A DNA stretch of 64,000 nt from Aulostomus chinensis. Its lineage: Eukaryota > Chordata > Actinopteri > Syngnathiformes > Aulostomidae. Both the position numbers and the translations under genes were made by a program. The notes under the pieces are model-generated. The model was not told the origin of the DNA. It saw nothing but the letters and a program-made list of their open reading frames with translations, and made no database searches. Each line of letters starts with the position of its first letter. The first letter of the stretch is position 1. This document shows positions 10,006-22,746 of this stretch, piece after piece. The DNA is taken from assembly GCA_037954235.1 (NCBI GenBank), contig JBBMOA010000012.1, positions 945,001 through 1,009,000 on the forward strand, given 5' to 3'.

Positions 10006-13000
10006 GAGCAGCATAGCCAGAAGCTAGCAGAGTGGTAGTTGAGGCCGGGTGACATTTAAGTTGAGAGGGGCCAATCAGAAGCGAGGGATTTGATCAGCTG
10101 ATGTGGAGCAGCTGTAGATCAGCTGATTGATCAGTTTGATTGATGGACAGGAAAGCCAATAGCGCTTGACTACCACGGCCTGACAGAACTAACGCTGACG
10201 CTCGATTTTCAGAGATCGAAGGCTTAAATTTACTGTCTTGGTTGTGGAATGAAATGAGTCGTTACCACGTTAACCAGAACAATTCACTTCTCATAACTGC
10301 TATTTCTGCATTTCTCTACACAATAAATGTCTTTGTCACTGAAGCTGAATCTTTACAATAAATCATAAACAGAATAGAAAAAACGTCGGTCACTTCATAA
10401 TTCAGCTTGTGTTACTCATAGATTTGACAACTCTTTCCTAATGGAGAACTTCCTGTGAGTTGGAGTCACAACTCCTCACTCGTGCAGTCGTTCAGCAGAA
10501 AGCTCCACATGTGGTGAAGTAGAAATATCAAGCAGCATCAGGTTGAAGTATTTGTGAAAGTACCTCAACAGCACATTTAAGTGGATCACTCAGAGTAATT
10601 GAACACCACGAGCTATTTGTGTTTGAGTCCTGACGGCGAGTGTGTGCGTAAGGAATCAGGGTGAATGATTCGTCAGCACTGAGGATGAACCAGGTGATGC
10701 TGCTGACGCTCTGATAAAGACGCTGCTGCTGAAACGTGTGACAAGTGAGAGTCAACCCACAGAAACGAGCAGGATAATGACCTCACTCGTCATGAAAGGC
10801 GTTTAAATGTTTAAGTGCGTTCCGTCTGCAGTATTTTCATCGAGCCGTGCTGGTGGGAGGAGCGCAAAATGGATTTCTGCTGCTTTGCTCTAATCTGGCT
10901 CTTTTTTAATATTTTTTGTACAGCTGACATCACAGGAGACTGTTACCTTCAACATTATCATTTTACTCATTAATCAGAACCTGAATGGAGCTCTTAAGTA
11001 AATCAGCTCTCATTTGTTGAACACAAAGCTTCACAATAGCTCAGGGAGCCAGCTGATTTATGCTAATTGACAACATCATTTGCATTTCAAAGCAAAGGTT
11101 TTCCAGTTCTGCACAGAGGTGTCTTTCAGTTGAATAAGGTTGAACTCACACTTGAATTCTGCTAATTAGTTTCATTTTTAAAAGCAAACAACTGCTGGTC
11201 ACTCAGAGTTTACACGCTTAAATAAATCAGGCCACTGAAGGAAATCAGGGCCAGCAATTATGAACCTTCTGAACTTGTCTGAATCCGTCCGCTGGGTATG
11301 AAGTTGAAGCCACAAGAGTCTCTGACTGGAGGAATGACCTTCAGCGCTTGAGTTGTTTCTCCTACACCGGCTGCTGCATCCACCACGTTAGTGCCAGACA
11401 CGTGCAGGTCAGCGCTACGCTGTGGCCCCCCAAGAGTATTAAAGCCAAACTCCAAAGAACTGTGTCTGAAATGGTAAACCTCCTGGTTGAATCAGAGGCA
11501 ACGTGAGGCTGCAGAGCAGCTGGAATAGATCAGTCCAACCAATGATCAGTGACCAAGAGAGTCGATCAGAGCAGCTGATCATGTCACCAGCAGGAGAACA
11601 TGAACGTCTGTTTCCTGTCTCCACAGACCAACACTGACGTGGTGCATCCTGCAGGGTTGCATCCATGGCTGGAAACCTCTTCAGGCTCACCGAAGCTCTC
11701 TCGGTGCGTGTTCAGGAATTGAAAACAATTGGTGAACTTTGGTGTTAGCGTAGCATTATTATTAGCACTCTCCAGATCATTCCAACCTGCTCACCAGCTG
11801 AAATGATAGAAAGCACAGGCGTTGATAATCACTTTCATCAAGATTTTTTTTAAGTGCCATTAGTAACATGAACATATTCACGTTTAAGTAACATTTCTGG
11901 TCACCTGCTTGGCCGACTAGCCTTGCTAGCCTTAGCATCACTTGTAACTTTCTATGCATTTTTTTTACTGTGCTGTGTCTACATACATGCAGCATGCTGC
12001 TTGTTGCCATCCAGCAGTTAATATTGATTCCGTTCAACATTTCTGACTGTAAATTAATGATCAGCTCCTACAAGCAGTGAGTTAATAGCCCTTTGCTGGC
12101 TTGTTTGACAAGTTGCTAAGAAATACAAGTGTTGAGAACTGATGCTAACACTATCCTGAGCTAATAAGTACCGACAGACTTTGAGTTACTCTACTTTGAC
12201 TTGATAAGGTCAAACTAGCACGTTAGCTAACAGCTAAAGCAGTAAAAAAACAGTCAAAGTACTGCTTTATGTTTATCGAGTAATGTCATAAAACTGGAAA
12301 TCTAATTCTAAGATCTCTCCATCCCAGATAAGATTTTGAAAACCTTTGACAACCTTTAACTCCGTAAACAAAATGTAAAACTTTTCACTTCAGCAGGCTG
12401 TGTTGTTGCTAAGGTTTCAGCTGAAAACCGCCAACTCTTCAAAATGGGAAAAACTAGACTGCATCATCAGCATGTAAATGCTTGACTCGTGTGGACAGGA
12501 CGTCCCATTCCGATCCACTCTAGAGAACCTCCAGAACCACCAGCATGCGTCCCGTCTCTTCAGGCTTTTAAAAACGCAACTTGACGCTGTATTATTTTCC
12601 CAACTAGATCCATAAAACACTGCTCTTCCCTCTGATATCACACATGGAAATAATGAGCAACGAGCCACAAACCGGAATAACTTTTCTATATCGGGGGTTA
12701 TTATAAACACACGGGTGACGTTAATTTTCCCAGCAGACCTCGTGTTCGGCTTCAGTGAGCTCATTTGGCTTCAACACAACTGCAGCAGCGCCGGTTGCCT
12801 CCTCGCTGCTCCGCTAACGATCAAAGGAAAGTCATTTACCTCGGCGGCGGGCGGCGTCTCCTAGGGATCTATTAGGTTTTTAAATGAATGTGGGGCCCCG
12901 CTGAGATAAGGCCCCGCGTATAAACATGGTGACGGTGGCGTTTTTGGAGGACCCGTAAATTAGCCACAAACTGCTGAGATGAGGCGAAAAAGTCCAGAGC

Positions 13001-13295
13001 TTCATGTAAAGCTTCACTTCTTCGACAGCAAATGAGGAACTCATTGATTAGTCTATTGGATTGATTGGATCATTGGCTGATCGCACAGGAACCAATCAGC
13101 TGCTCGAGTTTAAATCTCCTCAGCTGTGGACAGAGCTGTTGGCAAACATGGATGTGTGTCAACATGGTGATGGCAACACGCATTCAGCTTTCTGTGTTTG
13201 TCATGTGAAGTAACTAAAAAGATACATTAATTAGTGAACAGAATAATTCATCACATCTGAAGGCAGCTGGGAGAAACCACGTTCTGGGGGATGTG
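10006..13295. other. Unannotated, no supported feature
   Basis: Apparently single-copy sequence. TGATCAGCTGAT-type palindromes cluster at about 10090-10125. A CpG-rich stretch at about 12785-12960 contains a TCF/LEF-like ATCAAAGG and an AGATAAGG GATA-like site. These could be regulatory, but single motifs are weak evidence. No exon recognised. Confidence 0.45.
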
Positions 13296-13334
13296 GGGGG
13301 AACCTGCTGGCACTCTGGGTCAGCAGGTTCCCCC
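13296..13334. repeat. Inverted repeat, 14-bp arms
   Basis: GGGGGAACCTGCTG (13296-13309) and CAGCAGGTTCCCCC (13321-13334) are exact reverse complements around an 11-base loop. This is too isolated to identify as a terminator or element end. Confidence 0.8.
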
Positions 13335-13463
13335 ATGTCAGGTGAAGCAGGACCACATAGAAACTTGGACCTGAACCTGTGAGAGGCTGCTTGGAAGGAG
13401 GCTACAGCCCACTAGCATCAGTGACCATCATGTCCCCGACGGTTTGAGATTGAGTCTACACAA

Positions 13464-13476
13464 CGCCCCCTGCTGG
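13464..13476 (-). promoter_or_regulatory. CTCF core motif match
   Basis: The minus strand reads CCAGCAGGGGGCG, a full match to the vertebrate CTCF core consensus. CTCF binds such sites to shape chromatin loops and insulators. Occupancy cannot be judged from sequence, and chance or SINE-borne matches are common. Confidence 0.45.
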
Positions 13477-14064
13477 CTGCACCTCCAAGCCATGAGGCCA
13501 CTTTCATTCTTTTTTTTATATGTTATTAAACGAGTGGTGAACAAGAAGTGACTGGTTGTAGTTCCAATGACATGAGGTCTTAGTTTTGGTCATGTATGAT
13601 CAGCTGACACAAGCATGATCACGGTGATGTCACGCCGGCACTGGTGTGGTGGTGCAGAGTGCACACTGACGCTTCTGCTCTCTCATGATGATGTGATGGT
13701 CCTGATTTGTACTTGGGTTCTTGCATACACTGACCTGGCATGAAGAGCCCTCCTCGCTTGTGACTGGTTGTGTTTTGGTCGACGGTGTGACATCACTGCA
13801 GCTGTCACTCATTGATAACTCTTTTCTGAAACAGAAAAAAACAAGAAAATGTGATCCAGGTGTTAGGAAACAAGCGTCCAGGCCGCACGCCCCAGCCTCG
13901 CCATGTGAGTTTGGCGTTTAGGACAAGAATTGCTCGAGCTCATTTTTAAATGATGGCGTTGAAGTCGTTGAAGACTTGAGGGGAATTGCACCTTTCATGG
14001 CTGATAATCATCAATTAGAGGCTTTGACATGAAAATTGCACTGCATTGCACTTTAACTTGCTGC
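13477..14064. other. Unannotated, no supported feature
   Basis: No domain-bearing frame or repeat array seen. Confidence 0.5.
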
Positions 14065-14150
14065 CTTCCAAGGTGCACTGGGGGCTCCAACAAGGAACCC
14101 TCTTGCTGTGAGGCCACCGTGCGAACCGCTGCACCACCGGGGTACAAGTC
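14065..14150 (-). repeat. Fragment of a fish retroposon (SINE-like head)
   Basis: On the minus strand it reads GTGGTGCAGCGGTTCGC, then GCCTCACAGCAAGAGGGTTCC. This is the widespread fish sequence of the type 'gcagtggttagcactgtcgcctcacagcaagaaggtt'. The same segment, duplicated and altered, opens the plus-strand copy at 19.6 kb. No (ATGG)n tail is attached. Confidence 0.65.
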
Positions 14151-15240
14151 ATGAGGTCTAACCTCTCAAATGTATTCAAGCAATCCGCACCACTTTCTCC
14201 TCGCGTGCCTCCGCTGGTCCTCCTGAACTCAGCTGCATGGCCTGCGGTGACATCGGGGAAACACAACAGGAGCTTTTCTCTGTACAGAGCCCAGATAAAA
14301 ACCTGTGGCGGTTGACAAGTGGGTGGAACAACATTTTGAAAAATGCAGACTCATCAGAAGTGACAAATTAATATTGACGCCTGAGCTGCAGAGGTATCTG
14401 ACGCCTGCCTGAATAAAAAGCACTTTAAATTAATTTGTGTTGCTATCAGCATCACTAACATGTTAATGAAGCAGAAAATGACACACTGACCAGAGAGGAT
14501 TTACTCTTAATAGCGTCTTAATGTCTAAGGTCGGCAGCAGTGGCGCGGGGGCGGGGCAGCAGGATCAGAAGGTGTCAGGCAGTTTGTGGGAGGCGGTTGT
14601 AGATTCTGAGCATGCTCCAGGGCGATTACCTCTTAAAACATCAGCTGCTGAGCCGACACAAGGCCTGAAGCTAACAGAGACAGACAGTGACAGGCTCACT
14701 GCTGCTGAATAAAACAGAGGGGGAGTCACGGCAACCCCCCGCCTCCAAGTGATGCAGCGCTAATGGCGAGCCACTGAATTACGGTGCTGTGACACTGTCA
14801 CAATTATTCCAGGTTCACCTCCGTCAGCCTCTCGAGAAGAAGAAACCAACACACATGAAACAGCTGCCAGAGAACAAGGAGCGGAAAGATTAAAGAGCAA
14901 TAAATTAGTCACAGACCAGCTAAAAATGGACATGAAAATATTAATAAATGAGCCTGAAACATGAAAGATGAATAGAAACACTGAAAGAATTAGAAACTAG
15001 AAAATAATGAATTATGAACGAAATATTAAATGGTTTGTATTTGCTGAATACTTGATATTCAGATTAGTAAAGTTCCGAGAAATATTATATCACTTTTAAA
15101 GTTTCAAACAGGATGAAGGTGAGTGAAAACTTTATCAACAATAAAGATTGAATAACTTATAGAAAGTTAGTTGGAGTAGCAACACATGAGTAACGGAGAA
15201 GTAACACAGTAGTGACGCAGTAGTAACGGAGAAGTGATGC
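14151..15240. other. Unannotated, no supported feature
   Basis: No domain-bearing frame, array or inverted repeat stands out; AT-rich after 14980. Confidence 0.5.
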
Positions 15241-15335
15241 AGGAGTTGACCGTAGGTGTGGCTGGGAGAGCCAATGGTTGTCTGTCTCTATGTGTTGGCC
15301 CTGCCATGGACTGGTGACCTGTGACCTGGTGAGAT
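15241..15335 (+). repeat. Retroposon 3' tail copy
   Basis: TTGACCGTAGGTGTGGCTGG through CCATGGACTGGTGACCTGT matches 19858-19932 nearly exactly. It is the conserved tail region of a common fish LINE/SINE family (RTE/Expander-like, by memory). It runs straight into a GATGG array, the expected (ATGG)n tail. Confidence 0.8.
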
Positions 15336-15955
15336 GGGCGATGGATGGATGATGGATGATGGATGGATGGATGGATGGATGGATGGATGATAGATGGGCG
15401 ATGGATGGATGATGGATGGGCGATGGATGGATGATGGATGATGGATGGATGGGTGATGGATGGATGGATGGATGGATGATAGATGGGCGATGGATGGATG
15501 ATGGATGGGCGATGGATGGATGATGGATGGGTGATAGATGGGCGATGGATGATGGATGGATGGATGATGGCTGAGTGATGGATGGGCGATGGATGGATGA
15601 TGGATAGATGATGGATGGATGGATGATGGATGGATGATGGATGGATGGATGATGGATGGATGATGGATGATGGATGGGTGATGGATGGATGGATGATGGA
15701 TGATGGATGGATGGATGGATGGATGGATGATGGATGGATGGATGGATGGATGGATGGATGATGGATGGATGGATGGATGATGGATGGGCGATGGATGATG
15801 GCTGGGTGATAGATGGGCGATGGATGGATGATGGATAGATGATGGATGGATGGATGATGGATGGATGATGGATGGATGGATGATGGATGGATGATGGATG
15901 ATGGATGGATGGATGATTGATGGATGGATGGATGATGGATGGATGGGCGATGGGT
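15336..15955. repeat. ATGG-derived minisatellite
   Basis: About 620 bp of GATGGATG/GATGATGG units with GGGCGATGG and AGATGGGCG variants. A longer block containing GATAGATGGGCGATGG recurs, so duplications larger than the 4-bp unit have occurred. The minus strand is open in two frames and yields His-Pro-Ser-Ile repeats, which I reject as protein. It begins at the retroposon tail and probably grew from it. Confidence 0.95.
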
Positions 15956-18900
15956 GATGTTTTCATTCGTGAAACTTGCGCCTCGACACACTCGTGGTTT
16001 ATTTTCTGCATCGTATTTTAGCCTCCACACTTTGACACTGGATGTGTCAGAAAGTTAAAATATGGAGAAGCACTTGAAAGGCCGTTAAACGCGGCGGCAG
16101 CTGGAACGAGGTCATCATCTTTTACACAGAATCACTTCTGCCGTGAACGTCACATCAAACATTCACCAGTTTGCATGTAAGTGGAGTTCAGCTCATGAAA
16201 TATGGAGCAGTTACATATAATTAGCACAGCAGGCGACGGCAGCTGATCCATAATGGATTCGTCTCACTGACAACAAAGACACGTAGACGATGAGTCGACG
16301 TCACTCGTGTCCTGATACGACGAGTCAAACATCTTCTGTCCGTCAGGAGAAACGATCCATCAACGCGTGGCGAGCAGCATCTCTGGTACACGTGTCAGCA
16401 GAGTCAGACTCGATGAGGCTGATCTGGTCACGTATGTTCACTGCGCTCACATGTATTTTTCTGCGTTTAAACCCATTTTGGCTTTCAAGTCCTGACCTGG
16501 AACCCTGGTGCTGGTCTCAGAGGAACCGTCAGATCGGAGCATCGCTCATCAGTAAATCAGCTGATGTTGTTCCTCCTGTTCAAAATTCTCATGCTTGTCT
16601 TTCTCCATGTTCACCTTCTGATCATGACTGGATTTTGGTGTAAAAATGCTCTGATTGGCCGATGTCTCTTGGTGAGAATGGGATAAAGCTGCTATCGCGG
16701 AGGTTCTACTGAACAGAACCTTTAATCACTGTGAAGGACCCCAACCCGTGGAGGCCCGGGGCTCCTGCTGAGAACCTCGGCTGCTGGCGTGTCGTGTGTT
16801 GCCGTCTGACCTGATCAGCTGAAGCGTCGTCTTTACTTTCATCCCGTGGCTCAACTCACGACCTTCAGACGTCAGTGAGTTTCGACCTCCGCGCAGCTGA
16901 GCTCGCTTTGCTGAGCTTCACTGCAGCTGGATCGATACTGGAGGTCAGAGGTCAACAGGATGTTTACAGCCTCTGAAGCTGGATGTCTCCTGGTCGACCT
17001 CCAGGAGGGAGCAGCAGCTGAGGGGAAGTGAAGCTGAGAAAGTGAGACTGTCTTTGGTCGCACTTCAGAAGGAGGTCAGGCCTGGCGGTGGCGGTCGGGA
17101 AACACGTGCACTGATCCGTCCAGCCGAGGTTATTATTACCTCCCGCCTCTCGCCGGCGGCTCATTTGCATTATTGAAGGTAGCCAATTCCAGGAGCTGCC
17201 AAGGTCTCACATCCTCATGAATATTAACCCGGTGAAGGTCTCCACACCTGAGAGAGCGTCACACGCGAGCCACGTACGTGCCAGAGACGCTGAACGTTTG
17301 GGGACAGAGATTCTAGCGTGGCAGCCCCCCCACAGCGGTTGGGGGGTTCTGGACCCTGATCCCAGTGCCCCCCTGTCTGCAACACAGTTGCTGTGTGGCT
17401 CCTGGTTGTGACCTGTGCTCTGTGAACGCTGCTTTCTTAATGTCCTGCTTGACTTCCATGACTACAAACCAACATGTCGATCAACACATTGAACTTCAGC
17501 AAAAAAAACCAAACGGGAAATGGAACCGTGGAATTCTACTGAACGGAATCTTGACGTCACATGACTGACCAGTCGTTTCCACCGTCGTCGTCTCCCTGGT
17601 TTTTCTCAAGCTTTGTCTTCGTCTCCAGAGAAGCAGTAATGGAAACACCAGCTGGCCCCAAAGTACTACGACTACGATGGTCTGTAACCTGTACCACTAC
17701 ATTGGCACGCCAAGCTAACATGAGCTTCTGATGTCACAGGTATTCAGCCAATCAGAGGCTGAGAATCAGCGGTGAAAATGCTACTTCTGGTCAAAAGTGT
17801 GTTTGTAAACATTTTGGATTCATGTTCCATCAGAGCCTCATGAGGACAAAGCATCGACGGGTATTAAAGCAGCAGGTTCTGCTGATGTAAACACGTGGAA
17901 CCAAGTTACTTAACGGGAAGCTGCAACATTTCAGACTCCAGGAAAGAACCTTTGATAGGAGAAGAAAAGTGGCGTTGAAGGTTGAAGGATGAGCGTGTTT
18001 CCCCTCGTCTGTCGGAGCAGCAGGACGAAGCTGCAGATCAAAATGTCAGATTAACATTTTTAATTAACTGTCGTTCTCTTGACGGGTGCGACTGTGTTCC
18101 TGGTGACCTTCTGCTGCCGCTGGCTTCAGCTGGTGGCCTGTGTCACACGGGCGGCGGCAGCGAGGTGTCTCAGCCCGTGTCAGGGTCAAGACGTGGACGA
18201 CTGCTGCTCTCGCTCGACTGAGTCTGAGACTCCAGAGACGGAACACAGCAAATTACTGCACATGCTCGTTCCATAAATGTCCAGTCGCCTTGGAAAAGGA
18301 GCAACACTTGAATTTCATGGTTGATGTGCAGAAATTTCCAGACTTTGATCTCAAACTCTGAATTTTTCAAATGTTTTGAATTCTGTCCTCAATCTTCAAA
18401 CATTTCGATGTCAGCATCAAATACACAAAATCTCAGAACTTTCTCTTTTTAACGAAATTTGTGACACTCGTTTAAAATGTGCTGCAACATATCAGCGTCA
18501 AACTACGATACCCACAATCCCTCAGCGTTCCAGCCACTCCTGCACAGCTGTGCCTGTGTAGACGCAGACAGGACTTCCCTACAGGCAGCGTTGCAGACCG
18601 TCGGCTGGTTAACTTGAGCCACCAGCTCCTTCATCAGGAAAAGTGTCTCAGGACTCCGAGGCCGTCAGGCCTCTGCTCACTTCTGTTTCCTCTGCAGTCG
18701 TCGAATCACAGAGCTTCTTTTACTCTGTGCCCTGATGAGGACGTGTGAGCTAAAGGTTGATTGTGCTAAGCTAAGCTAAACACATCGGGGACCTACTCCC
18801 TCTCTCGAGTCTTCCCCGGAACGTTGTCATGTTCTCGCCGCAGGACTTTTACCTGTACTGACTTTTTTCAGTGGAGAGACAAAATGAACTCCCACTGAGA

Positions 18901-19614
18901 TGCGAATTTGTTTTGTCCCATTTCATCCACAATAGTGGGATGAATAATTCATGTGTGCGGGTGAGTTGTGTGTTGCTGTAGAGACGAGTGGGCCGGCGGG
19001 ACTGATCATCTCCTGAAACAACAACCTGATGTGTCCTCGAACAAACAGAGGTCAGCCTCCATCTGCCGCTCGCTGGAGCTGCTGCTTTGTTTGCTTTCTC
19101 ACAATAAAAGTCCAGCAGATGATTTCAAATGTGCAGGAAGATAATTCTGCTGGTTCGTCTCTCACCTCCGGCAGATGGCGAGCACAGAGGGGATTGTTGA
19201 AGCAGCAGCTTGGACGCCCTTCACTGTCACGGCCACATTCCATTTCATTTAGTAAACCAGACAAATAAAAGATCCTCTGTTTGGCTTAACTGGACGCTTT
19301 AACACACCTGCCCTCCGACTGAAACCTCATCCCTGACACGACCACTTCCTGATGGACTACAAACATGCCTGTCCTGTAAACCGTCCTCATCCTCGTCTTC
19401 ATCCTCAGCACATTCCAGGCCGCTGCAGCAGTTTGAGTTGAAGTTAGTTACTGGGTCAGTGGTTGCATCTGAGGGTTAGGGTTTTACACCCAAACAAAGA
19501 AAAAATGATGTCGCTGCCACTGTTGGAGACAAACAGAGTCAGGAAGTCAATCCAGATCCGAAAATGAATATAAGACGGATTCATGTTCAATAAAACATTT
19601 TGATAAGATTTATT
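15956..19614. other. Unannotated; possible conserved non-coding element near 17.1-17.24 kb
   Basis: No exon recognised. 17120-17240 contains an octamer ATTTGCAT (17163-17170) and an ATGAATATTAA motif in a block that looks compositionally distinct. This would fit a developmental enhancer, but it is only a guess from motifs. The rest shows nothing I can support. Confidence 0.4.
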
Positions 19615-19994
19615 ATGTGGTGGCCTGGTGGAGCAGAGGTCCTCCCTGTGGCCCCCAGCAAGAAGGTTGTGGGGGGAGCAGTGGTCCTCACTGTGGCCCC
19701 CAGCAAGAAGGTTGTGGGTGGAGCCCCGGCTGCAGCACGGGGTCTTTCTGGGTGAGTCTCCATGTTCTCCCTGTTCCTGCTGGGTTCTCTCTGGTACTCC
19801 AGCTTCCTCCACAGTCCAAAGACATCAAGAGGGACCAGGTTAATCCAGACTCTAAATTGACCGTAGGCGTGGCTGGGAGAGCCAATGGTTGTCTGTCTGT
19901 ATGTGTTGGCCCTGCCATGGACTGGTGACCTGTCCAGGGGGAAGGCTGCTGGGATAGGCTCCACCCCCACCACCCTGAACAGGAGAAGAGGGAG
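19615..19994 (+). mobile_element. Fish retroposon (SINE/RTE-like 3' region), plus strand
   Basis: The order is: head GTGGCCTGGTGGAGCAGAGG; an internal tandem duplication of GCCCCCAGCAAGAAGGTTGTG (first copy about 19650, second about 19697); CATGTTCTCCCTG; TCCACAGTCCAAAGACATC; TCTAAATTGACCGTAGG; TTGTCTGTCTG; GGACTGGTGACCTGTCCAGG; GCTGGGATAGGCTCCACCCC; ACCCTGAACAGGAG. This is the standard order of a very common teleost retroposon tail. It ends in the GATGG array to the right. Confidence 0.8.
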
Positions 19995-20938
19995 AAGATG
20001 GAGGGATGATGGAGGGATGATGGAAGGATGGATGGATGGATGGATGGATGGAAGGATGGATGGATGATGGAAGGATGGATGGATGGATGATGGAAGAATG
20101 GATGGATGGATGATGGAAGGATGGATGGATGATGGATGGATGGATGGATGATGGATGGAAGGATGATGGGTGGATGGATGATGGGTGGATGGATGATGGG
20201 TGGAGGGAGGATGGGTGAATGGATGATGGGTGGATGGATGATGGGTGGGGGAGGATGGGTGGATGGATGATGGGTGGATGGAGGATGGGTGGATGGATGA
20301 TGGGTGGATGGATGATGGGTGGGGGAGGATGGGTGGATGGATGATGGGTGGATGGAGGATGGGTGGATGGATGATGGGTGGGGGAGGATGGGTGGATGGA
20401 TGATGGGTGGATGGAGGATGGGTGGATGGATGATGGGTGGAGGGATGATGGATGGAGGGATGATGGGTGGATGGATGATGGGTGGATGGATGATGGATGG
20501 AGGGATGATGGGTGGATGGAGGATGGGTGGATGGATGATGGGTGGAGGGATGATGGGTGGAGGGAGGATGGGTGGAGGGATGATGGGTGGATGGAGGATG
20601 GGTGGATGGATGATGGGTGGAGGGATGATGGGTGGAGGGAGGATGGGTGGAGGGATGATGGGTGGATGGATGATGGGTGGAGGGAGGATGGGTGGATGGA
20701 TGATGGGTGGATGGAGGATGGGTGGATGGATGATGGGTGGATGGATGATGGGTGGAGGGAGGATGGGTGGATGGATGATGGGTGGATGGAGGATGGGTGG
20801 ATGGATGATGGGTGGATGGATGATGGGTGGAGGGAGGATGGGTGGATGGATGATGGGTGGATGGATGATGGGTGGATGGAGGATGGGTGGATGGATGATG
20901 GGTGGATGGATGATGGGTGGAGGGATGGATTTACTGTT
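19995..20938. repeat. Large ATGG/15-bp minisatellite
   Basis: 19995-20160 is an irregular mixture of 4-, 7- and 8-bp steps (GGATGGATG, GATGGAAGGATG). From about 20160 it settles into a 15-bp unit, GATGATGGGTGGATG, with GAGG and GGAGG variants, for roughly 50 copies. The stop-free frames translate to five-residue repeats such as DDGWM/EDGWM on one strand and Pro-Ile-His repeats on the other. These are not genes. Confidence 0.95.
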
Positions 20939-22717
20939 TCTTGATGGTGAAAAACTGAGCAAATGTTAGTTATCTCATATAATGAGCATATGAGTACATC
21001 GAAGCACTTTATTTATAGATACATGTATATGTATAATGTGTACATATATACATAATATCTATAGGTATATATATTATTTATATATGTGTGTGTATATATA
21101 TATGTCTGTATGTATATATTTACAGTAGTAAGGCATTCACACTGCAGGAACTTCATCTTTATGCTCTAAATCAGTCTGGAGGATCTCCGGACGACTATCT
21201 CAAGGACGCTGCTCCCCATCAGCTTGTCATAAAGGTCAGATGTGTGCTGGCGTGCTCGCCTCCGTCAGCTAGGGACTCGCGCAGGCTGCAGCCTGGAGGG
21301 ACGAGGCGAGGCGGCGGCTGCTCTGAGGGCTGCTGGGAGGCCTGAGAGGCTGCTGCCCTTCCTTTCTGGAGAGTTTGCCCTTTTTAAAATACACCAGCAG
21401 AGAGAGCGAGAGCGAGCCAGCAGCCTCGCCGCCGCCTGGCCTCATTGCAACACTAACAACATTTTTTGGCCTCCAGAGCCTCGTCGGGCCAGTTTGACAG
21501 TCTGCGTGTGACCTTCAAATCCCCGCTCTAATCAGGCTTTTATTTCTGCGGTTGTGAACTGGCTCTGGCAGAGGAGAAGTTCATCATGTGATCTGTGTCG
21601 ATGCCAAACCACAGACACGCTCACGCGCTTCAACTGAAGAAATAAAGGAAACTATTCAGTTGTGACGTTCACTTCCTCCAAGAAAAATCATTGAATTTGG
21701 TTGAGCTGCTCCAAATACTCCTGTTTTCAAATGCTAGTGCAGAAACGCAGGCAAAACGCCGGCAAGCTGCCTCGCTGCCTCGCTGGTGTTCTGGACACGT
21801 GAAGCTGTCAGAACGCTATCTGGTCTACACTGGGCACCATCAGATGTTCCTGGACCGTGCGAAGGCGGCGTCCCCTGGCCTGCTGTCTTCGCTCCGCCTC
21901 AGTAGGAACTTCACTTGAGCAGGAGGAAGAAAAGAGCAGCAGCTCTCGTTGACGAGTGTTTCTTTGGTCCTCAGGGACTCGGGAGGAAGCGCCTGAACAG
22001 AAAATAGACATCAGACTCCACTTCCTGTTTTCTCTGCGGCTTTACTGGCGGCTTCATACGCAGCTTTGTCGGTGGTCCATCCTCAGGTTCCACGTCTCAC
22101 GTCTTCTTCAGAGTAGCGACAGCAGATGAAGAGCTGAACTTCCTCTGAGGAAGAAACTTTAGTCTGATTGACTTTGAATTATTGTTCAAGCAGGAGCAGA
22201 AAGTTTCGGCTGTCTTTGAACACATCACGGTAACATTCCAGCTTCCTGCTCCGTGAGATTCAAACCTTGATTGGGTTTATTTGAATTTTTCCAACTGTAA
22301 ATAACAATGCTGATGTAATTAAATGCAACAGAGATGAAGAGAGCTTTAAGTTATTTATGACGCTCCCCCGAGGATTCACGCAGCTTCAAGGGAATAAATC
22401 ATGAAGGCGACAGAACGAAGCAGCTAAGACGAGGAGTTTGCTATTCTCGTCTGAAAGCCTCATACACTTAAGAACTGGAAATATACAGTCAGATGCAGAG
22501 AGGGCTGATGGGAAATGACGGGATCATATTCGTCAGCTAATTAACCCGCAGCCTCTCAGGAGGCGGACTGGTGAAGACCTGTGGAATGCAGGTCAGCAGG
22601 AGCTGAACAGGAACAGGAAACACAGTCACCCAGGCTCCAGTTGATCTTTCCCCTCAATCTTAGATCGACATCATCCTACCAAGCCGTCCTGGACATGGCT
22701 CCGCCCCTTCTGTGGAC
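20939..22717. other. Unannotated; AT-rich microsatellite at 21020-21120
   Basis: Mixed TATATA/TGTATA/TACATA dinucleotide-type repeats at about 21020-21120. No exon, inverted repeat or element end recognised in the remainder. Confidence 0.5.
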
Positions 22718-22746
22718 TGTGTGTGTGTGTGTGTGGGGGGGGGGGG
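22718..22746. repeat. (GT)n plus 12-base G-run
   Basis: GT dinucleotides at 22718-22734, followed directly by 12 Gs. Simple sequence. Confidence 0.9.

Noticed and set aside
8780..10055. Three overlapping 350-380-codon minus-strand frames rich in Leu, Cys, Tyr, Ser
   Set aside because: They are translations of the GATAGCA array, open in every minus frame because the repeat has no stop; no domain and no start context.
15157..16030. His-Pro-Ser-Ile repeat proteins on the minus strand
   Set aside because: Direct product of the ATGG minisatellite, present in two frames at once.
19688..20969. 424-codon Pro-Ile-His frame and Asp-Gly-Trp-Met frames
   Set aside because: The 15-bp array read on either strand; the flanking part is retroposon tail.
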